A stretch of 64,000 nucleotides of DNA from Novosphingobium panipatense (GTDB lineage: Bacteria; Pseudomonadota; Alphaproteobacteria; Sphingomonadales; Sphingomonadaceae): NCBI RefSeq assembly GCF_002149965.1, contig NZ_MSQB01000011.1:86203-150202 (forward strand), read 5' to 3'. Positions 36,505-45,599 of the stretch are shown here, piece by piece (within the stretch, counting starts at the first letter, position 1; every line of letters begins with the position of its first letter). The translations under genes and the position numbers were made by a program. Under the pieces are notes generated by a model. That model worked only from the letters and a program-made list of their open reading frames with translations. It searched no databases and had not been told where the DNA came from.

Positions 36505-38280
36505 TCACTCTTCAGCGGTTCCGGCCGGGATCAGCGGCTTGAGGTCGGAAATGTCGATGTCGCGGGTCTCGTCCGGCATCACGCCCAGCAACGGGCCGAT
36601 GCGCGGAACCACGCGCTGGATCACCGGCGCCGAGTTCCACGCGGCGGTGCGCTGGAACGAGGTCGCCTCGGTGCCCTGCGGCTCGTCCATCATGGCGATG
36701 ACGACGTAGCGGGGGCGGTCCATCGGGAAAGCCGCGGCGAAAGTCGCTACCAGCGAGTGCTTGCGATAGCCGCCGACGCCCGGCTTTTCGGCCGATCCGG
36801 TCTTGCCGCCGACGCGGAAGCCGGGCGCGTCGGCCTTGCGGCCGGTGCCGTAGGACACGATCATGCGCAGCAACTGGCGCATGCGGGCGCTGGTCGCGGC
36901 GGTGAAGACGCGGCGACCGGCCGGAACCTGCGAAGGCTCCAGCTTCTTCAGCGTCGCCGGACGCCAGATGCCGCCGTTGACGAGCGAGGCGTAAGCGGAT
37001 GCAAGATGCAGCGGGGTCACCGCGATGCCGTGGCCATAGGCGACCGTCATCGTGCGCAGGCGCGGCCATTCGCCGCGCGGCCAGAGCGGGAAACCGCGCG
37101 CCGGAAGCTCGACATAGGGGCGCTGGTTCATCGCCAGCGATTCCATGGTCTTCTTGAGACGCTCGCCGCCCAGTTCGTCGGCGATGTGTGCGGTCACCGT
37201 GTTCGACGAATGGATCAGCGTTTCCAGCACGTTCAGCGAAGAGCCGTAATTGTGCAGGTCGTGGATCGTGAACTTGCCGACATGGAGCGGCGTGGCGGGC
37301 CAGCGGCGGCGCAGATCGGTGATCGTGCCCGCATCGAGTGCGGCGGCGACGGTGATCGGCTTGAAGGTAGAGCCGAGTTCGTAGACCTGGTTGGTCACGC
37401 GGTTGAAGCCGCGCGGCACGTCGCCCGCCTTGGCCTGCTCCTCGGTGATGACGAGGTCGCTGGGCTGGACGTGGTTGGGATCGAACGAGGGCAGCGAAGC
37501 CAGCGCCAGGATCTCGCCGGTATCGACATCCAGGATGACACCCGCCGCGCCCTTGGCCTTGCTGAGCGCCATGCCCTTGCCCAGTTCGTCCTCCAGCGCG
37601 CTCTGCACGCGGAAGTCGATCGATAGCGTGGCGGGCTGCGCGCGACCTTCCGGGCTGGTGAGTTGCTTGTCGAAGGCCTGCTCCATGCCGACCTGGCCCT
37701 TGCCGAAAGTATCGACATAGCCCAGCACCGATGCCGCCATCGAACCCTGCGGATAGAAGCGCGTGGCTTCCTGCGGGTATTCCAGCGCCGGTTCGCCCAG
37801 CGCGTGGACCTTGTTGGCATCCTCGGGCAGGATCGACTTGCGCAGATAGCCGGGCTTGTCCGAAGAGAGCTTGGCGATCAGTTCCGCCCGGTCGAGATCG
37901 GGGAAGATGCGGATCAGCCCGCTGGCGACTTCGGCCGGGGTATGGATCAGCGACGAACCCTCGCTCATCGCCTTGGGATTGAACCAGAGCGAATAAGTGC
38001 GGAATTCACGCGCAAGCGGCACGCCGTTGCGATCGACGATCTCGCCGCGCTGGGGCACCAGCAGGTCCGACAGGTCGCCGCCGCGCACCGAAGGGCCGGT
38101 CACGCCCAGAAAGATGATGCGCAGGAACGCCAGCAGCCCGATCAGCGTGAAGACCCCCAGGATCCACAAGGTGCGCATCTTCGCGACCAGCAGCGATTGC
38201 TGCCTTACGTTGAACAGCTTGCGCCGGCCGGTCGAAACCGTGGTGGGGACCGCTCCGATCGGGAAGGCCGGAGCGTTCAC
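36505..38280 (-). CDS. ftsI: Septal transpeptidase FtsI (penicillin-binding protein 3)
   Basis: This 591-residue class B PBP has a cytoplasmic N-terminus, one TM helix (about 38-60), a PBP dimer-like domain (RGEIVDRNGVPLA) and a transpeptidase domain. Its active-site motifs are STFK at 304-307, SSN in LIHSSNTVTAHI, and KTG in FRVGGKTGSAEKPG. It cross-links septal peptidoglycan together with FtsW. The start overlaps ftsL by four bases. Confidence 0.97.
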   Translation of the reverse strand: MNAPAFPIGAVPTTVSTGRRKLFNVRQQSLLVAKMRTLWILGVFTLIGLLAFLRIIFLGVTGPSVRGGDLSDLLVPQRGEIVDRNGVPLAREFRTYSLWFNPKAMSEGSSLIHTPAEVASGLIRIFPDLDRAELIAKLSSDKPGYLRKSILPEDANKVHALGEPALEYPQEATRFYPQGSMAASVLGYVDTFGKGQVGMEQAFDKQLTSPEGRAQPATLSIDFRVQSALEDELGKGMALSKAKGAAGVILDVDTGEILALASLPSFDPNHVQPSDLVITEEQAKAGDVPRGFNRVTNQVYELGSTFKPITVAAALDAGTITDLRRRWPATPLHVGKFTIHDLHNYGSSLNVLETLIHSSNTVTAHIADELGGERLKKTMESLAMNQRPYVELPARGFPLWPRGEWPRLRTMTVAYGHGIAVTPLHLASAYASLVNGGIWRPATLKKLEPSQVPAGRRVFTAATSARMRQLLRMIVSYGTGRKADAPGFRVGGKTGSAEKPGVGGYRKHSLVATFAAAFPMDRPRYVVIAMMDEPQGTEATSFQRTAAWNSAPVIQRVVPRIGPLLGVMPDETRDIDISDLKPLIPAGTAEE

Positions 38281-38825
38281 TGCTGGGCGGCCTCCGCCAC
38301 TTCGATCCGCGCCAGGCGGCTGCCGAGAGCAGCGGCGTCGCGCGCCATTTCCTCACGCTCTGGATCGCGGTTCCTGCCGCCCGTTCCCTTGGTTTCGGGC
38401 TGTGAGGCGGCAGCTGCGGCACCATTCACCGGCGAGACCATCGCCAGCAATCCGCCGTTGTCCGCCCCAGCGTCGCCCGCAGGATCGGCATTGGCATAGC
38501 GGATCGGCGCCGGCGCGCCCGGTCCCACCGGCATGCCCAGCGCGGCAAGCTGGCGTTCGCCCTCGATATACTGCGCGGCCGTCGGCGCCTTGTAGCCAAA
38601 CTCGACGTCGTTCAGTTCCTTGAGCGCCTGCTGGTTGGAACGGGTCTGGAACTCGGTTTCCAGGAAGTTGATGTCCTGCTGGACCCAGACGATCCGCTTC
38701 TCGGTATCGTGAACCTGGCTCTTCACCGCATTGACGCGCAGGGTCAGGCCGATCGTCAGGGCGCCGCAGACCAGCAGCACGGAAATCCATCCAATCGAAT
38801 GGACGCGATCGCGAGTGAGGTTCAT
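38277..38825 (-). CDS. ftsL: Cell division protein FtsL
   Basis: The position between rsmH and ftsI and the topology identify this 182-residue protein: a short cytoplasmic N-terminus, one TM helix ([21 protein letters not shown]), then a periplasmic coiled-coil-like stretch ([26 protein letters not shown]). The C-terminal 90 residues are low-complexity Gly/Ala/Pro-rich, making it longer than enterobacterial FtsL. Sequence identity alone would be too low to call it. Confidence 0.85.
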   Translation of the reverse strand: MNLTRDRVHSIGWISVLLVCGALTIGLTLRVNAVKSQVHDTEKRIVWVQQDINFLETEFQTRSNQQALKELNDVEFGYKAPTAAQYIEGERQLAALGMPVGPGAPAPIRYANADPAGDAGADNGGLLAMVSPVNGAAAAASQPETKGTGGRNRDPEREEMARDAAALGSRLARIEVAEAAQQ

Positions 38826-39841
38826 GCGGCACTCCTGTGGTCTTTACGGCCATCTGGCGTTCTTGGGGGGGCCTCAGTGCGCACGGCGGCGCGCAGGGTG
38901 GCGGATCGGGAACGGGGATTGGCGGCAAGTTCCGCCTCCCCCGGCCGCACGGCTTTCGCCACCTGTTCGAACGTCGCCTGCGGGCCGGACCCCAGTTGCG
39001 GCAAGTGCCGCGACGTGGTCTGCGCCTGCCCGGCGGCGTCGCGCAGGAAGCGCTTCACCTTGCGGTCCTCGAGACTGTGGAAGGTCACCACCGCCAGCCG
39101 CCCCCCGGCGCGCAGCAGGGTTTCGGCCCCTTCCATCCCGGCATCGAGCTCGTCGAGCTCTCCGTTCACATGGATACGGATCGCCTGGAAGCTGCGCGTC
39201 GCCGGATCCTTCGGCGCGGAAGCTCCCTTGTAGTTGGCATTGTAGCCCACAGCCTTGCGGACCACGCGGGCGAGTTCGCCGGTCGTCTCGATCGGCCGCG
39301 CGGCCACGATCGCGCGGGCAACGCGGCGCGACTGGCGCTCTTCACCATAGAGATAGAGCACGTCGGCGATCTGGGCCTCGTCCGCCTCGTTCACGAAATC
39401 GGCGGCGGACATGCCCGACTGGCTCATGCGCATGTCGAGCGGACCATCGGCGCCGAAGGCGAAGCCGCGCCCCGCCTGGTCGAGCTGCATGGAGGAGACA
39501 CCGATATCCATGACGACGCCGTCCACGCTCGTGACTCCGGCTTCTTCCAGGCCCGCGACCATCTCGGAGAAGCGGCGGGCGTGCAACACGAGGCGGGGCG
39601 GATTGGCATCGAGTTCCGGCCATTTCGCGCGGTTATCCACGATTGCAGCGATGGCGTCGGGATCGCGGTCGAAAGCATGGACGGTCGCGCCGGCATCGAG
39701 CAGGCGCCGGGTATAGCCGCCCGCGCCCAGAGTGCCATCGACGATGACGTCGCCGCCCTGGGGGTTCAGGGCGGCGACGACCTCCTCAAGGAGCACCGGA
39801 ACGTGGGGAACGCCCTCGGGTATGGTACGAGAGGCGCTCAT
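38822..39841 (-). CDS. rsmH: 16S rRNA m4C1402 methyltransferase RsmH
   Basis: The 339-residue SAM-dependent methyltransferase shows [28 protein letters not shown] (SAM binding), [18 protein letters not shown], the family's DMRMSQSG, and [17 protein letters not shown]. It modifies C1402 of 16S rRNA. The ATG at 39841 overlaps the mraZ stop (ATGA). Confidence 0.96.
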   Translation of the reverse strand: MSASRTIPEGVPHVPVLLEEVVAALNPQGGDVIVDGTLGAGGYTRRLLDAGATVHAFDRDPDAIAAIVDNRAKWPELDANPPRLVLHARRFSEMVAGLEEAGVTSVDGVVMDIGVSSMQLDQAGRGFAFGADGPLDMRMSQSGMSAADFVNEADEAQIADVLYLYGEERQSRRVARAIVAARPIETTGELARVVRKAVGYNANYKGASAPKDPATRSFQAIRIHVNGELDELDAGMEGAETLLRAGGRLAVVTFHSLEDRKVKRFLRDAAGQAQTTSRHLPQLGSGPQATFEQVAKAVRPGEAELAANPRSRSATLRAAVRTEAPPRTPDGRKDHRSAA

Positions 39842-40335
39842 TTCTTCGAAGCCTTCTGGAGTTCCTTGGCCGCCAGGCTGTGGCAGGCGGTTTGCGCCGC
39901 CTTCCAGCCATCGTCCATTTCGTTGAGGTTTTCCGGGCTCCACACCGTGAAGAAGCGGCCGTTGCCGCGGAAGTAGAGCTGATCGGTGACATTGGCGAGC
40001 GCGGCCAGATCCTCGGGCAGGACGAAGCGGCCGCTGCCGTCGAACGGCACTTCGTAGGAGGCGTAGATATCCGCCGCGCGCTTTTCCGCGTCGAAATCCT
40101 TGCCCGCACGCACGGCCAGGTCCTGCTGTTCGCGGATTTCCTGTTCGAAGTCCTGGATGCGGGAGAGACCGAAGCCGACAAGGCAGGGCCAGCGGTCATG
40201 GGTGGTCAGGCAGAGCAGGTCCTTGCCGCTCGATTCGCGCACGGTGCCGCGAAATGCATTGGGCAGCACGAAACGGTTCTTGTCGCGTAGCAGCGAGAAG
40301 CCCTGTCCGTTGTAGATGAATGGCTGCCCAGCCAT
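39838..40335 (-). CDS. mraZ: Transcriptional regulator MraZ
   Basis: This 165-residue protein consists of two SpoVT/AbrB-like repeats. The first contains [17 protein letters not shown]; the second contains [19 protein letters not shown]. MraZ forms a ring that binds short direct repeats upstream of its own operon and represses it. The ATG at 40335 begins the conserved protein. A five-copy GGGA array lies at 40476-40517 in the upstream region, fitting autoregulation. Confidence 0.94.
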   Translation of the reverse strand: MAGQPFIYNGQGFSLLRDKNRFVLPNAFRGTVRESSGKDLLCLTTHDRWPCLVGFGLSRIQDFEQEIREQQDLAVRAGKDFDAEKRAADIYASYEVPFDGSGRFVLPEDLAALANVTDQLYFRGNGRFFTVWSPENLNEMDDGWKAAQTACHSLAAKELQKASKK

Positions 40336-40475
40336 GATATCCCTGTTTCGCCCCTTGGCTCGCTTCTCGGGCATGACAGGGCCCCTCCCCACCGCGCAGT
40401 CGCACGATAGGGTCCGCGTCCTGAAGACAGGACACGACGAGACTCAGCCATTCCGATTGACATTGCTTTTATAAC

Positions 40476-40517
40476 GGGAATTTCGGGGATTAAAGGGAAA
40501 ATTGGGGATCAGAGGGA
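40476..40517. promoter_or_regulatory. MraZ box: five GGGA repeats upstream of the dcw cluster
   Basis: GGGA occurs on the plus strand at 40476, 40486, 40495, 40505 and 40514, in an otherwise A/T-rich context. The spacing of 9-10 bp, about one helical turn, matches the direct-repeat sites bound by MraZ in other bacteria (TGGGN repeats, 10-bp period). It is 140-180 bp before mraZ. On the minus strand it overlaps a possible -35 region, with TTATAA just downstream. The rest of the 318-bp gap 40336-40653 shows no gene. Confidence 0.65.
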
Positions 40518-40653
40518 ATTTATTGGCGGATTTCTTCGGATTTCAGGCACGGGTCGTCTTGTCGAGCCGCTATTTAAGCGCTGCGAAACCAATAAAATCG
40601 CTGATTTTTCACGGGTTTTCCCTTAGCGCAGGGCTATCCCACACGATCCCCAG

Positions 40654-41457
40654 TCAATCCCCACTCTCCGCCCAATCTATGAGCGCCCCCAAGGCCTCGC
40701 GTCGCCGGGCGAGTGCCGCAGGATCCGGCACTTCTTCCAGCAGCGCGGCATCAGAAACCGCGAAAATCCGGCCTTTTTCGACACGGCACCGGGCAAGAAG
40801 GCCTTCCGCAGACAACGTACAGGTACCCGGCGCATCCCCGGCTTTCCCCGCAATCCCGGATTTTCCCGTCGGCCGCGCGGACGGGCTCTCCCCGAAATTC
40901 CCCGCTCGGCGAAACCGGCCCGGCAGATTGACGGGGAGCGGGCCGCGTTCGGTATCGACAAGTCTCTCGCCGGGAGGCGCCGCCTCGTCGAACTCCAGCC
41001 CCAGCCCCCACCGCGCGAGAATGGGAGATAGCAGCACGGTGTCCTGCGGCCTGCGCGGATCGCCCAGGGCAAAGCGGCTGGGCATGGTCAGCGCCGGATC
41101 GGCGAAGAGCAGCACGCGGCCGCCCTCCCGGACCCAGCGATCGAGAACGACGTTTTCCTGCGGTGACAGAGGGCGCGGCTGGGCCAGCACCAGCAGGGCG
41201 TCTCGCGGCAGCGCGAGCCGTCCTGCCGCGTCGACCAGGGTATCCAGCGGCTTCAGCGTTCCGTGCGAGGAGAGTTCCTCCATCGCCCAGTGCCCGGTCC
41301 GCTCGGATGCGAGCAGTTCGCGCAGATCGCCGCTCTCGCCCCAGACGATCGGCAGGCTGGTGTAGAGGCCGATGACACGCGCCGCGCCATGCGGCGGCGA
41401 ATCGCCGCAACCGGCAAGCGTCAGGACGCCTGCCAGCAGCGTGAATGCATTGCGCAG
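40654..41457 (-). CDS. DUF4350-like lipoprotein
   Basis: The N-terminus is a lipoprotein signal (KLRNAFTLLAGVLTLAGCG). The body (VIGLYTSLPIVWGE, LLVLAQPRPLSPQENVVLDRWVREGGRVLLFADP) resembles GldG/DUF4350-type proteins of uncharacterised ABC-type systems. The C-terminus ends IFAVSDAALLEEV. No ATG, GTG or TTG is in frame near the signal peptide. CTG at 41457, just after the stop of the upstream gene at 41459, is the best-placed start, giving 267 residues. An in-frame start at 41595 would overlap that gene by 137 bp. A start error or sequencing frameshift is possible. Confidence 0.6.
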   Translation of the reverse strand: MRNAFTLLAGVLTLAGCGDSPPHGAARVIGLYTSLPIVWGESGDLRELLASERTGHWAMEELSSHGTLKPLDTLVDAAGRLALPRDALLVLAQPRPLSPQENVVLDRWVREGGRVLLFADPALTMPSRFALGDPRRPQDTVLLSPILARWGLGLEFDEAAPPGERLVDTERGPLPVNLPGRFRRAGNFGESPSARPTGKSGIAGKAGDAPGTCTLSAEGLLARCRVEKGRIFAVSDAALLEEVPDPAALARRREALGALIDWAESGD

Positions 41458-41458
41458 C

Positions 41459-41818
41459 TTACTGGCTATCGATGGGAACGCCGGTCGCTTCGGGATCGCC
41501 GGGAACGGCAGGCGCCGGGGTCGGGCTGGATTCGGCAGCGGGCACGACGCCGATATCCGCCAGGGGATCGCTCGAAGGCTTCTTCGGCTTGGCATCGACG
41601 GCGACGACCTGCTGGATCGGATCGGCGGTATCGATCAGGCGCGTGCGATCGTTGATGATGTTCGCCAGCCCCACGATCAGCAGCATGGCGCAGAGGCCGA
41701 ACAGCCCCACCTGGAGGCGGTGAACGGCCTGCGAACGCAACTCGCGCGCCGTGGGCGGCACGAAGTGCTGCGGGGTGGTGATCGGTTCGACCATTGTAGG
41801 CGGAATGTGCCCTGCCAT
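41459..41818 (-). CDS. Small single-pass membrane protein of unknown function
   Basis: This 119-residue protein has one TM helix in the middle (LFGLCAMLLIVGLANII), a soluble N-terminus with HFVPPTARELRSQAVHRLQV, and an acidic Pro/Ala-rich C-terminus. No family is recognised. It lies 16 bp after cysK on the same strand and just before the DUF4350-like gene, so the three probably share a transcript. Confidence 0.72.
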   Translation of the reverse strand: MAGHIPPTMVEPITTPQHFVPPTARELRSQAVHRLQVGLFGLCAMLLIVGLANIINDRTRLIDTADPIQQVVAVDAKPKKPSSDPLADIGVVPAAESSPTPAPAVPGDPEATGVPIDSQ

Positions 41819-41834
41819 CGACAGATCGTTTACC

Positions 41835-42845
41835 TCAGGATCGCAGCCATGGGAAGACGGGCAGATTCTTCGATTCCAGCCATTCCGGGTTGTAGAGCGA
41901 CGAGAGGTAGCGGAAGCCGGTATCGCACAGGATCGTGGCGACCCGTGCGTCCGCCTTGCCCTCGGCCACCAGCTTGCGGCCGAGCGCGACGGCGCCTGCC
42001 ACGTTGATCCCCGATGACAGGCCCAGGCACAGCCCCTCTTCCGAGAGCAGGCGGCGAACCCATTCCAGGCCTTCCTCGTCCGAGATGCGGAACTGGGTGT
42101 CGATCGGCGCGCCCTCGAGATTGGCGGTGATGCGGCCCTGCCCGATGCCCTCGGCCACCGAATTGCCCTCGGCCTTTAGCTCGCCATGGGCATAGTAGTT
42201 GTAGAGCGCCGCGCCGTGCGGATCGGTGAGCGCGATGGTCACGTTCTCGTCGAAGGCCTTGAGGCCAAGGCCGGTGCCTGCGATCGTGCCGCCGGTGCCC
42301 GCAGCGCAGGTGAACCCGTCGATGCGGCCGTCAAGCTGCTGCCAGATTTCCGGCGCGGTGCTTTCGATATGGGCCTTGCGGTTGGCGATATTGTCGAACT
42401 GGTTGGCCCAGACCGCGCCGGGCGTCTCTTCGGCAAGCCGGCGCGAGGTGTGGACGAAGTGGCCGGGGTTCGAGAACGGCGCCGCCGGTACGAGCACCAG
42501 TTCCGCGCCAAGCGCACGCAGGGTGTCCATCTTCTCGCGCGACTGGGTTTCGGGCATGACGATAATCGTCTTGTAGCCCAGCGCATTGGCGACCAGCGCA
42601 ATGCCGATGCCGGTATTGCCCGCCGTGCCCTCGACGATGGTGCCGCCCGGCTGGAGCAGGCCCTTGGCCTCGGCATCGCGCACGATCCACAGGGCGGCGC
42701 GGTCCTTCACCGAGGCGCCGGGATTGGCGAATTCGCACTTGCCCCAGATCTCGCATCCGGCGGCATCGCTCGGTCCCTTGAGCAGGACGAGCGGGGTGTT
42801 TCCGATGAGGTCGAGAGTGGAGCGCTGGGGAATGGGTGCAGTCAT
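41835..42845 (-). CDS. cysK: Cysteine synthase A
   Basis: This 336-residue PLP enzyme condenses O-acetylserine with sulfide. The PLP lysine is K47 in NPGASVKDRAAL, the asparagine loop is EGTAGNTGIGIALV, and the phosphate-binding Gly loop is AAGTGGTIAGTG. The C-terminal part is about 30 residues longer than E. coli CysK and ends in FRYLSSLYNPEWLESKNLP. It is the first gene of a likely three-gene unit. Confidence 0.93.
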   Translation of the reverse strand: MTAPIPQRSTLDLIGNTPLVLLKGPSDAAGCEIWGKCEFANPGASVKDRAALWIVRDAEAKGLLQPGGTIVEGTAGNTGIGIALVANALGYKTIIVMPETQSREKMDTLRALGAELVLVPAAPFSNPGHFVHTSRRLAEETPGAVWANQFDNIANRKAHIESTAPEIWQQLDGRIDGFTCAAGTGGTIAGTGLGLKAFDENVTIALTDPHGAALYNYYAHGELKAEGNSVAEGIGQGRITANLEGAPIDTQFRISDEEGLEWVRRLLSEEGLCLGLSSGINVAGAVALGRKLVAEGKADARVATILCDTGFRYLSSLYNPEWLESKNLPVFPWLRS

Positions 42846-42912
42846 GGCCGCACAGGTAGGAAGTCAGACCGAAAGGCGCAAATGATTTGCGCTTCTATCT
42901 TTCAAATCGGGA

Positions 42913-42940
42913 TTTTTGCGGGATCGCAGCCCCGCAAAAA
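42913..42940. repeat. Perfect inverted repeat upstream of cysK
   Basis: Arms TTTTTGCGGG (42913-42922) and CCCGCAAAAA (42931-42940) enclose an eight-base loop. It looks terminator-like, but the T-run is on the 5' arm on both strands, so it is not an intrinsic terminator. It directly precedes the dispersed repeat at 42942. Confidence 0.7.
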
Positions 42941-42941
42941 T

Positions 42942-42974
42942 CGTCATCCCGGACTTGATCCGGGACCGCTGGCC
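42942..42974. repeat. Dispersed palindromic 33-bp repeat, copy 1
   Basis: The 33-bp element has the palindromic core TCCCGGACTTGATCCGGGA and lies in the gap between cysK and the ferredoxin gene. An identical copy in the opposite orientation is at 59513-59545. It behaves as a small REP-like intergenic element. Confidence 0.85.
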
Positions 42975-43051
42975 GCCCGCGCCTTGCTCTAAGGCGAATG
43001 CCTGAATCAGGCGCCCGCGAACGGCCAACGACCCAAATGAAGATCCGTTTC

Positions 43052-43369
43052 TCAGTCTTCCTGCGCGATCGTGACCTTGCAGCCTTCGAGAGCCGCCGTC
43101 ACCGGCACCTGGCAGGACAGGCGCGAATATTCGTTGCGATGGTCCGAGCTGTCGAGCAGGTCGTTCTCGTCCTCGCTCATGGCCGGAAGCTTGTCCGCAA
43201 AGGCGGGGTCGATATGAACGTGACAGGTCGCGCAGGAGCAGCAGCCGCCGCAGAGAGCCAGAAGCTCGTCGAACCCGCTGTCGCGGATCGTTTCCATCAG
43301 AGTGCGACCTTCGGTGGCCTCAACGGTGGATTCTTCGCCCGATTGATTGATGACGATGATCTGCGGCAT
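43052..43369 (-). CDS. [2Fe-2S] ferredoxin (adrenodoxin type)
   Basis: The 105-residue electron carrier has the cluster cysteines in [12 protein letters not shown] and a fourth in LSCQVPV. This spacing is typical of adrenodoxin or putidaredoxin ferredoxins that serve cytochrome P450s, aromatic oxygenases or Fe-S assembly. The genes around it (cysK, alkA) do not reveal a partner. A small inverted repeat (GATAC-TGCAT-GTATC, 43388-43402) lies upstream and could be an operator. Confidence 0.92.
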   Translation of the reverse strand: MPQIIVINQSGEESTVEATEGRTLMETIRDSGFDELLALCGGCCSCATCHVHIDPAFADKLPAMSEDENDLLDSSDHRNEYSRLSCQVPVTAALEGCKVTIAQED

Positions 43370-43473
43370 TCTCGTCGATCCCCTTATGATACTGCATGTA
43401 TCGCAACATGCCTATTCTGGCTTTTGTGGCCGGCTGCTAATGGCTGCAACCCCCTTTTGCAAGGTAATCGAAC

Positions 43474-44091
43474 ATGGGCTTGAGCGCGGACGCACTAAAA
43501 CTGGGACTGGACGCCATCGCCGCGCAGGAACCCGCCATGGCCCGCGCGCTCGATCTGGCCGGGTACCCCGAGCCGCGCATCCGCCCGGCCGGCTATGCCA
43601 CCCTGCTCCGCACGATCGTCGGCCAGCAGGTTTCGGTCGCGGCGGCGGCCTCTGTATGGCGCAGGCTGGAAGATTTGCTCGGCGAGGGGATCGCACCGGA
43701 AACCCTTCTCGCCGCAGAATTCGAGGCGCTGCGCGGCTGCGGGCTTTCCCGCCAGAAGCAGGGCTATGCGCGCAGCCTCTGCGAACTGGTGCTCGCGGGG
43801 ACGCTGGATTTCGAAAATCTGCCGCCTGATGACGAGGAAGCCATTGCCCAGCTCGTCCGCATCAAGGGGATCGGCAGGTGGTCGGCCGAAATCTACCTGC
43901 TTTTCGCGGAAGGGCGGCCGGACGTCTGGCCTGCAGGCGACCTTGCGGTTCAGGCCGGGCTGCACAGGATCCTGGGCCTGGAGGGCAGGCCGGACGAGAA
44001 GGAAACGCGCAAGCTGGCGGAAGGCTGGCGGCCCCATCGCGGCGCCGCGGCGATCTTCACCTGGCATTGCTACAACAACCCGGCTCTCTAG
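43474..44091 (+). CDS. DNA-3-methyladenine glycosylase II (AlkA/HhH-GPD family)
   Basis: This is a 205-residue HhH-GPD base-excision glycosylase. YATLLRTIVGQQVSVAAAASVWRRL forms the N-terminal part. The helix-hairpin-helix is LVRIKGIGRWSAEIYLLFAEGRPDVWPAGDLAVQAGL, with the catalytic Asp in PAGD. It lacks the extra N-terminal domain of E. coli AlkA, like many alphaproteobacterial members. It removes alkylated purines from DNA. The gene stands divergent to the ferredoxin gene and converges with the acyltransferase. Confidence 0.92.
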   Translation: MGLSADALKLGLDAIAAQEPAMARALDLAGYPEPRIRPAGYATLLRTIVGQQVSVAAAASVWRRLEDLLGEGIAPETLLAAEFEALRGCGLSRQKQGYARSLCELVLAGTLDFENLPPDDEEAIAQLVRIKGIGRWSAEIYLLFAEGRPDVWPAGDLAVQAGLHRILGLEGRPDEKETRKLAEGWRPHRGAAAIFTWHCYNNPAL

Positions 44092-44100
44092 CCAGACTCT

Positions 44101-45210
44101 CTAGATAGCGAAAACCCCGCGCCGCTCATCGAGAAAGCGCGCTTCCATCCACCGCCTCAGCCGGGGAGACTGGCGCTCGGTCAGGAGCGAGATCGCCGCA
44201 CTCGCCAGCACGATTAGGGCGATCAGGGCTGCGAACAGCGCAAGGCTGCGCCCCGCATCCAGCCCCCATGAGCGCAGCAGCTGGATCAGCGGCCAGTGGA
44301 ACAGATAGAGCGTGAAGGAGAAGCCCGCGAGCCGCTTCGCTGCCGCATCCAGCGAGACGATCGGCTCGGCGAAGCGGCCCGAAAGGCTGCGCGCCGCGGC
44401 CAGCACCGGCATCATGAGCAGGCCCATGGCGATGTCGGACAGCGCCCATTGCGACCACTCCGTGTCCCCCGGCCACCAGGCCTTCAGCAGCGGATTGAGC
44501 ACCTCGCGGTCCACTTCGAACAGGGCCAGCGCCAGCAGGCCCGCGCCGACAAGCACGAAAGGCGCGGCGGCCAGCGGCAGGCGCCGCGCGGCGGGCACAT
44601 GTGTCAGGGCGACACCGAAGAGCCATACCGGCATCAGCAGCAGGATCGCTCCGCCTGCCGCCAGACAACCCAACACCACGGCGCCGATGCGCGCCCAGCC
44701 GCGCAGGAATACCGCCAGCGCGAAGATCGCATAGTACCAGACCTCGTAGCAGAGCGACCAGTAAGGCGGGTTCCAGATCGGCCCGGCCACACCGGGCCAG
44801 GCGCTGAGGAACGTGAGCGGTGCAAGAAGCTGCCGGGTGATCGCCAGCGCATCCTCCGGGCTGTTGTCCATCCGCACCGGGCTCGGTCCTGCCAGGACAT
44901 AGGCCGCCAGCGTGCTGAAGATCAGCGCCGGGATCGCCACCGGCAGGATCCGGGCCATTCGCGCGATCGCGTATCGCGGCAGGCTCGACCGGCCGCCCAG
45001 CACCGATGTGCTGATGACCAGCCCGGAGAGCACGAAGAACACGATCACGCAGTAGTGCTGCATGCGCACGCCGAACGGGAACCAGCCCTGATAGAGCCCC
45101 AGTTGCACGGCATGCCCCACCGCCACCAGCAGCGCGGCGCCGAAGCGCACGAAATCCAGCACGACCGAAAGCGGCCGCGTGAGGAAAGGCTCCCCGGCAG
45201 ACTGCGCCAC
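44101..45210 (-). CDS. Acyltransferase 3 family membrane protein
   Basis: This 369-residue protein has about ten TM helices. Family features are LDFVRFGAALLVAVGHAV (with the conserved His) near the N-terminus and YCVIVFFVLSGLVIS. SLCYEVWYYAIFALAVF and a C-terminal FTLYLFHWPLIQLL follow. These enzymes acylate sugars or other cell-surface groups; the acceptor is unknown. GTG at 45210 is a reasonable start just after the phhB stop; a longer in-frame reading overlaps phhB and is not real. Confidence 0.85.
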   Translation of the reverse strand: MAQSAGEPFLTRPLSVVLDFVRFGAALLVAVGHAVQLGLYQGWFPFGVRMQHYCVIVFFVLSGLVISTSVLGGRSSLPRYAIARMARILPVAIPALIFSTLAAYVLAGPSPVRMDNSPEDALAITRQLLAPLTFLSAWPGVAGPIWNPPYWSLCYEVWYYAIFALAVFLRGWARIGAVVLGCLAAGGAILLLMPVWLFGVALTHVPAARRLPLAAAPFVLVGAGLLALALFEVDREVLNPLLKAWWPGDTEWSQWALSDIAMGLLMMPVLAAARSLSGRFAEPIVSLDAAAKRLAGFSFTLYLFHWPLIQLLRSWGLDAGRSLALFAALIALIVLASAAISLLTERQSPRLRRWMEARFLDERRGVFAI

Positions 45211-45224
45211 GGCGCGGTGCCCGG

Positions 45225-45524
45225 TCAGGCCTGGGGGGCCACTGCGTCGATGAAGCGGGCCATGTCGACATCGCGGCGGCTGAGACCGTCGGCATCGTGG
45301 GTGGTCAGCGTGATTTCGACGCGGTTGTAGACGTTGAACCACTCGGGGTGATGGTCCGCCTTGTCGGCCTGGATCGCCACGCGGGTCATGAAGCCGAAAG
45401 CCTCGTTGAAGTCCGCGAACCGGAGCTTGCGCACGATGGCAAGTCCATCCTCGCGCAGCTGCCAGGCAGGCAGCCCGGCCAGGGCTTCGGCACGTTCGGC
45501 ATCGGTAAGACGGGCTATGGACAT
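45225..45524 (-). CDS. phhB: Pterin-4a-carbinolamine dehydratase
   Basis: The 99-residue protein dehydrates 4a-hydroxytetrahydrobiopterin, recycling the cofactor of phenylalanine hydroxylase. Conserved residues are in [39 protein letters not shown], which includes the active-site HHPEW. The ATG at 45524 starts the conserved protein; the in-frame start at 45569 adds 15 unrelated residues. Phenylalanine hydroxylase is not in this window, although fahA is. Confidence 0.94.
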   Translation of the reverse strand: MSIARLTDAERAEALAGLPAWQLREDGLAIVRKLRFADFNEAFGFMTRVAIQADKADHHPEWFNVYNRVEITLTTHDADGLSRRDVDMARFIDAVAPQA

Positions 45525-45599
45525 TCGGGACGACTCCGGCAGCAGCCAAGACCATTGGCAACTTGGCACTGGGGGGCCTTTCCACTATCGCGTCCGTGC

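Noticed and set aside
42913..42940. Perfect hairpin taken at first as a terminator between cysK and ferredoxin
   Set aside because: The T-run is on the 5' arm in both orientations; an intrinsic terminator needs T after the 3' arm.
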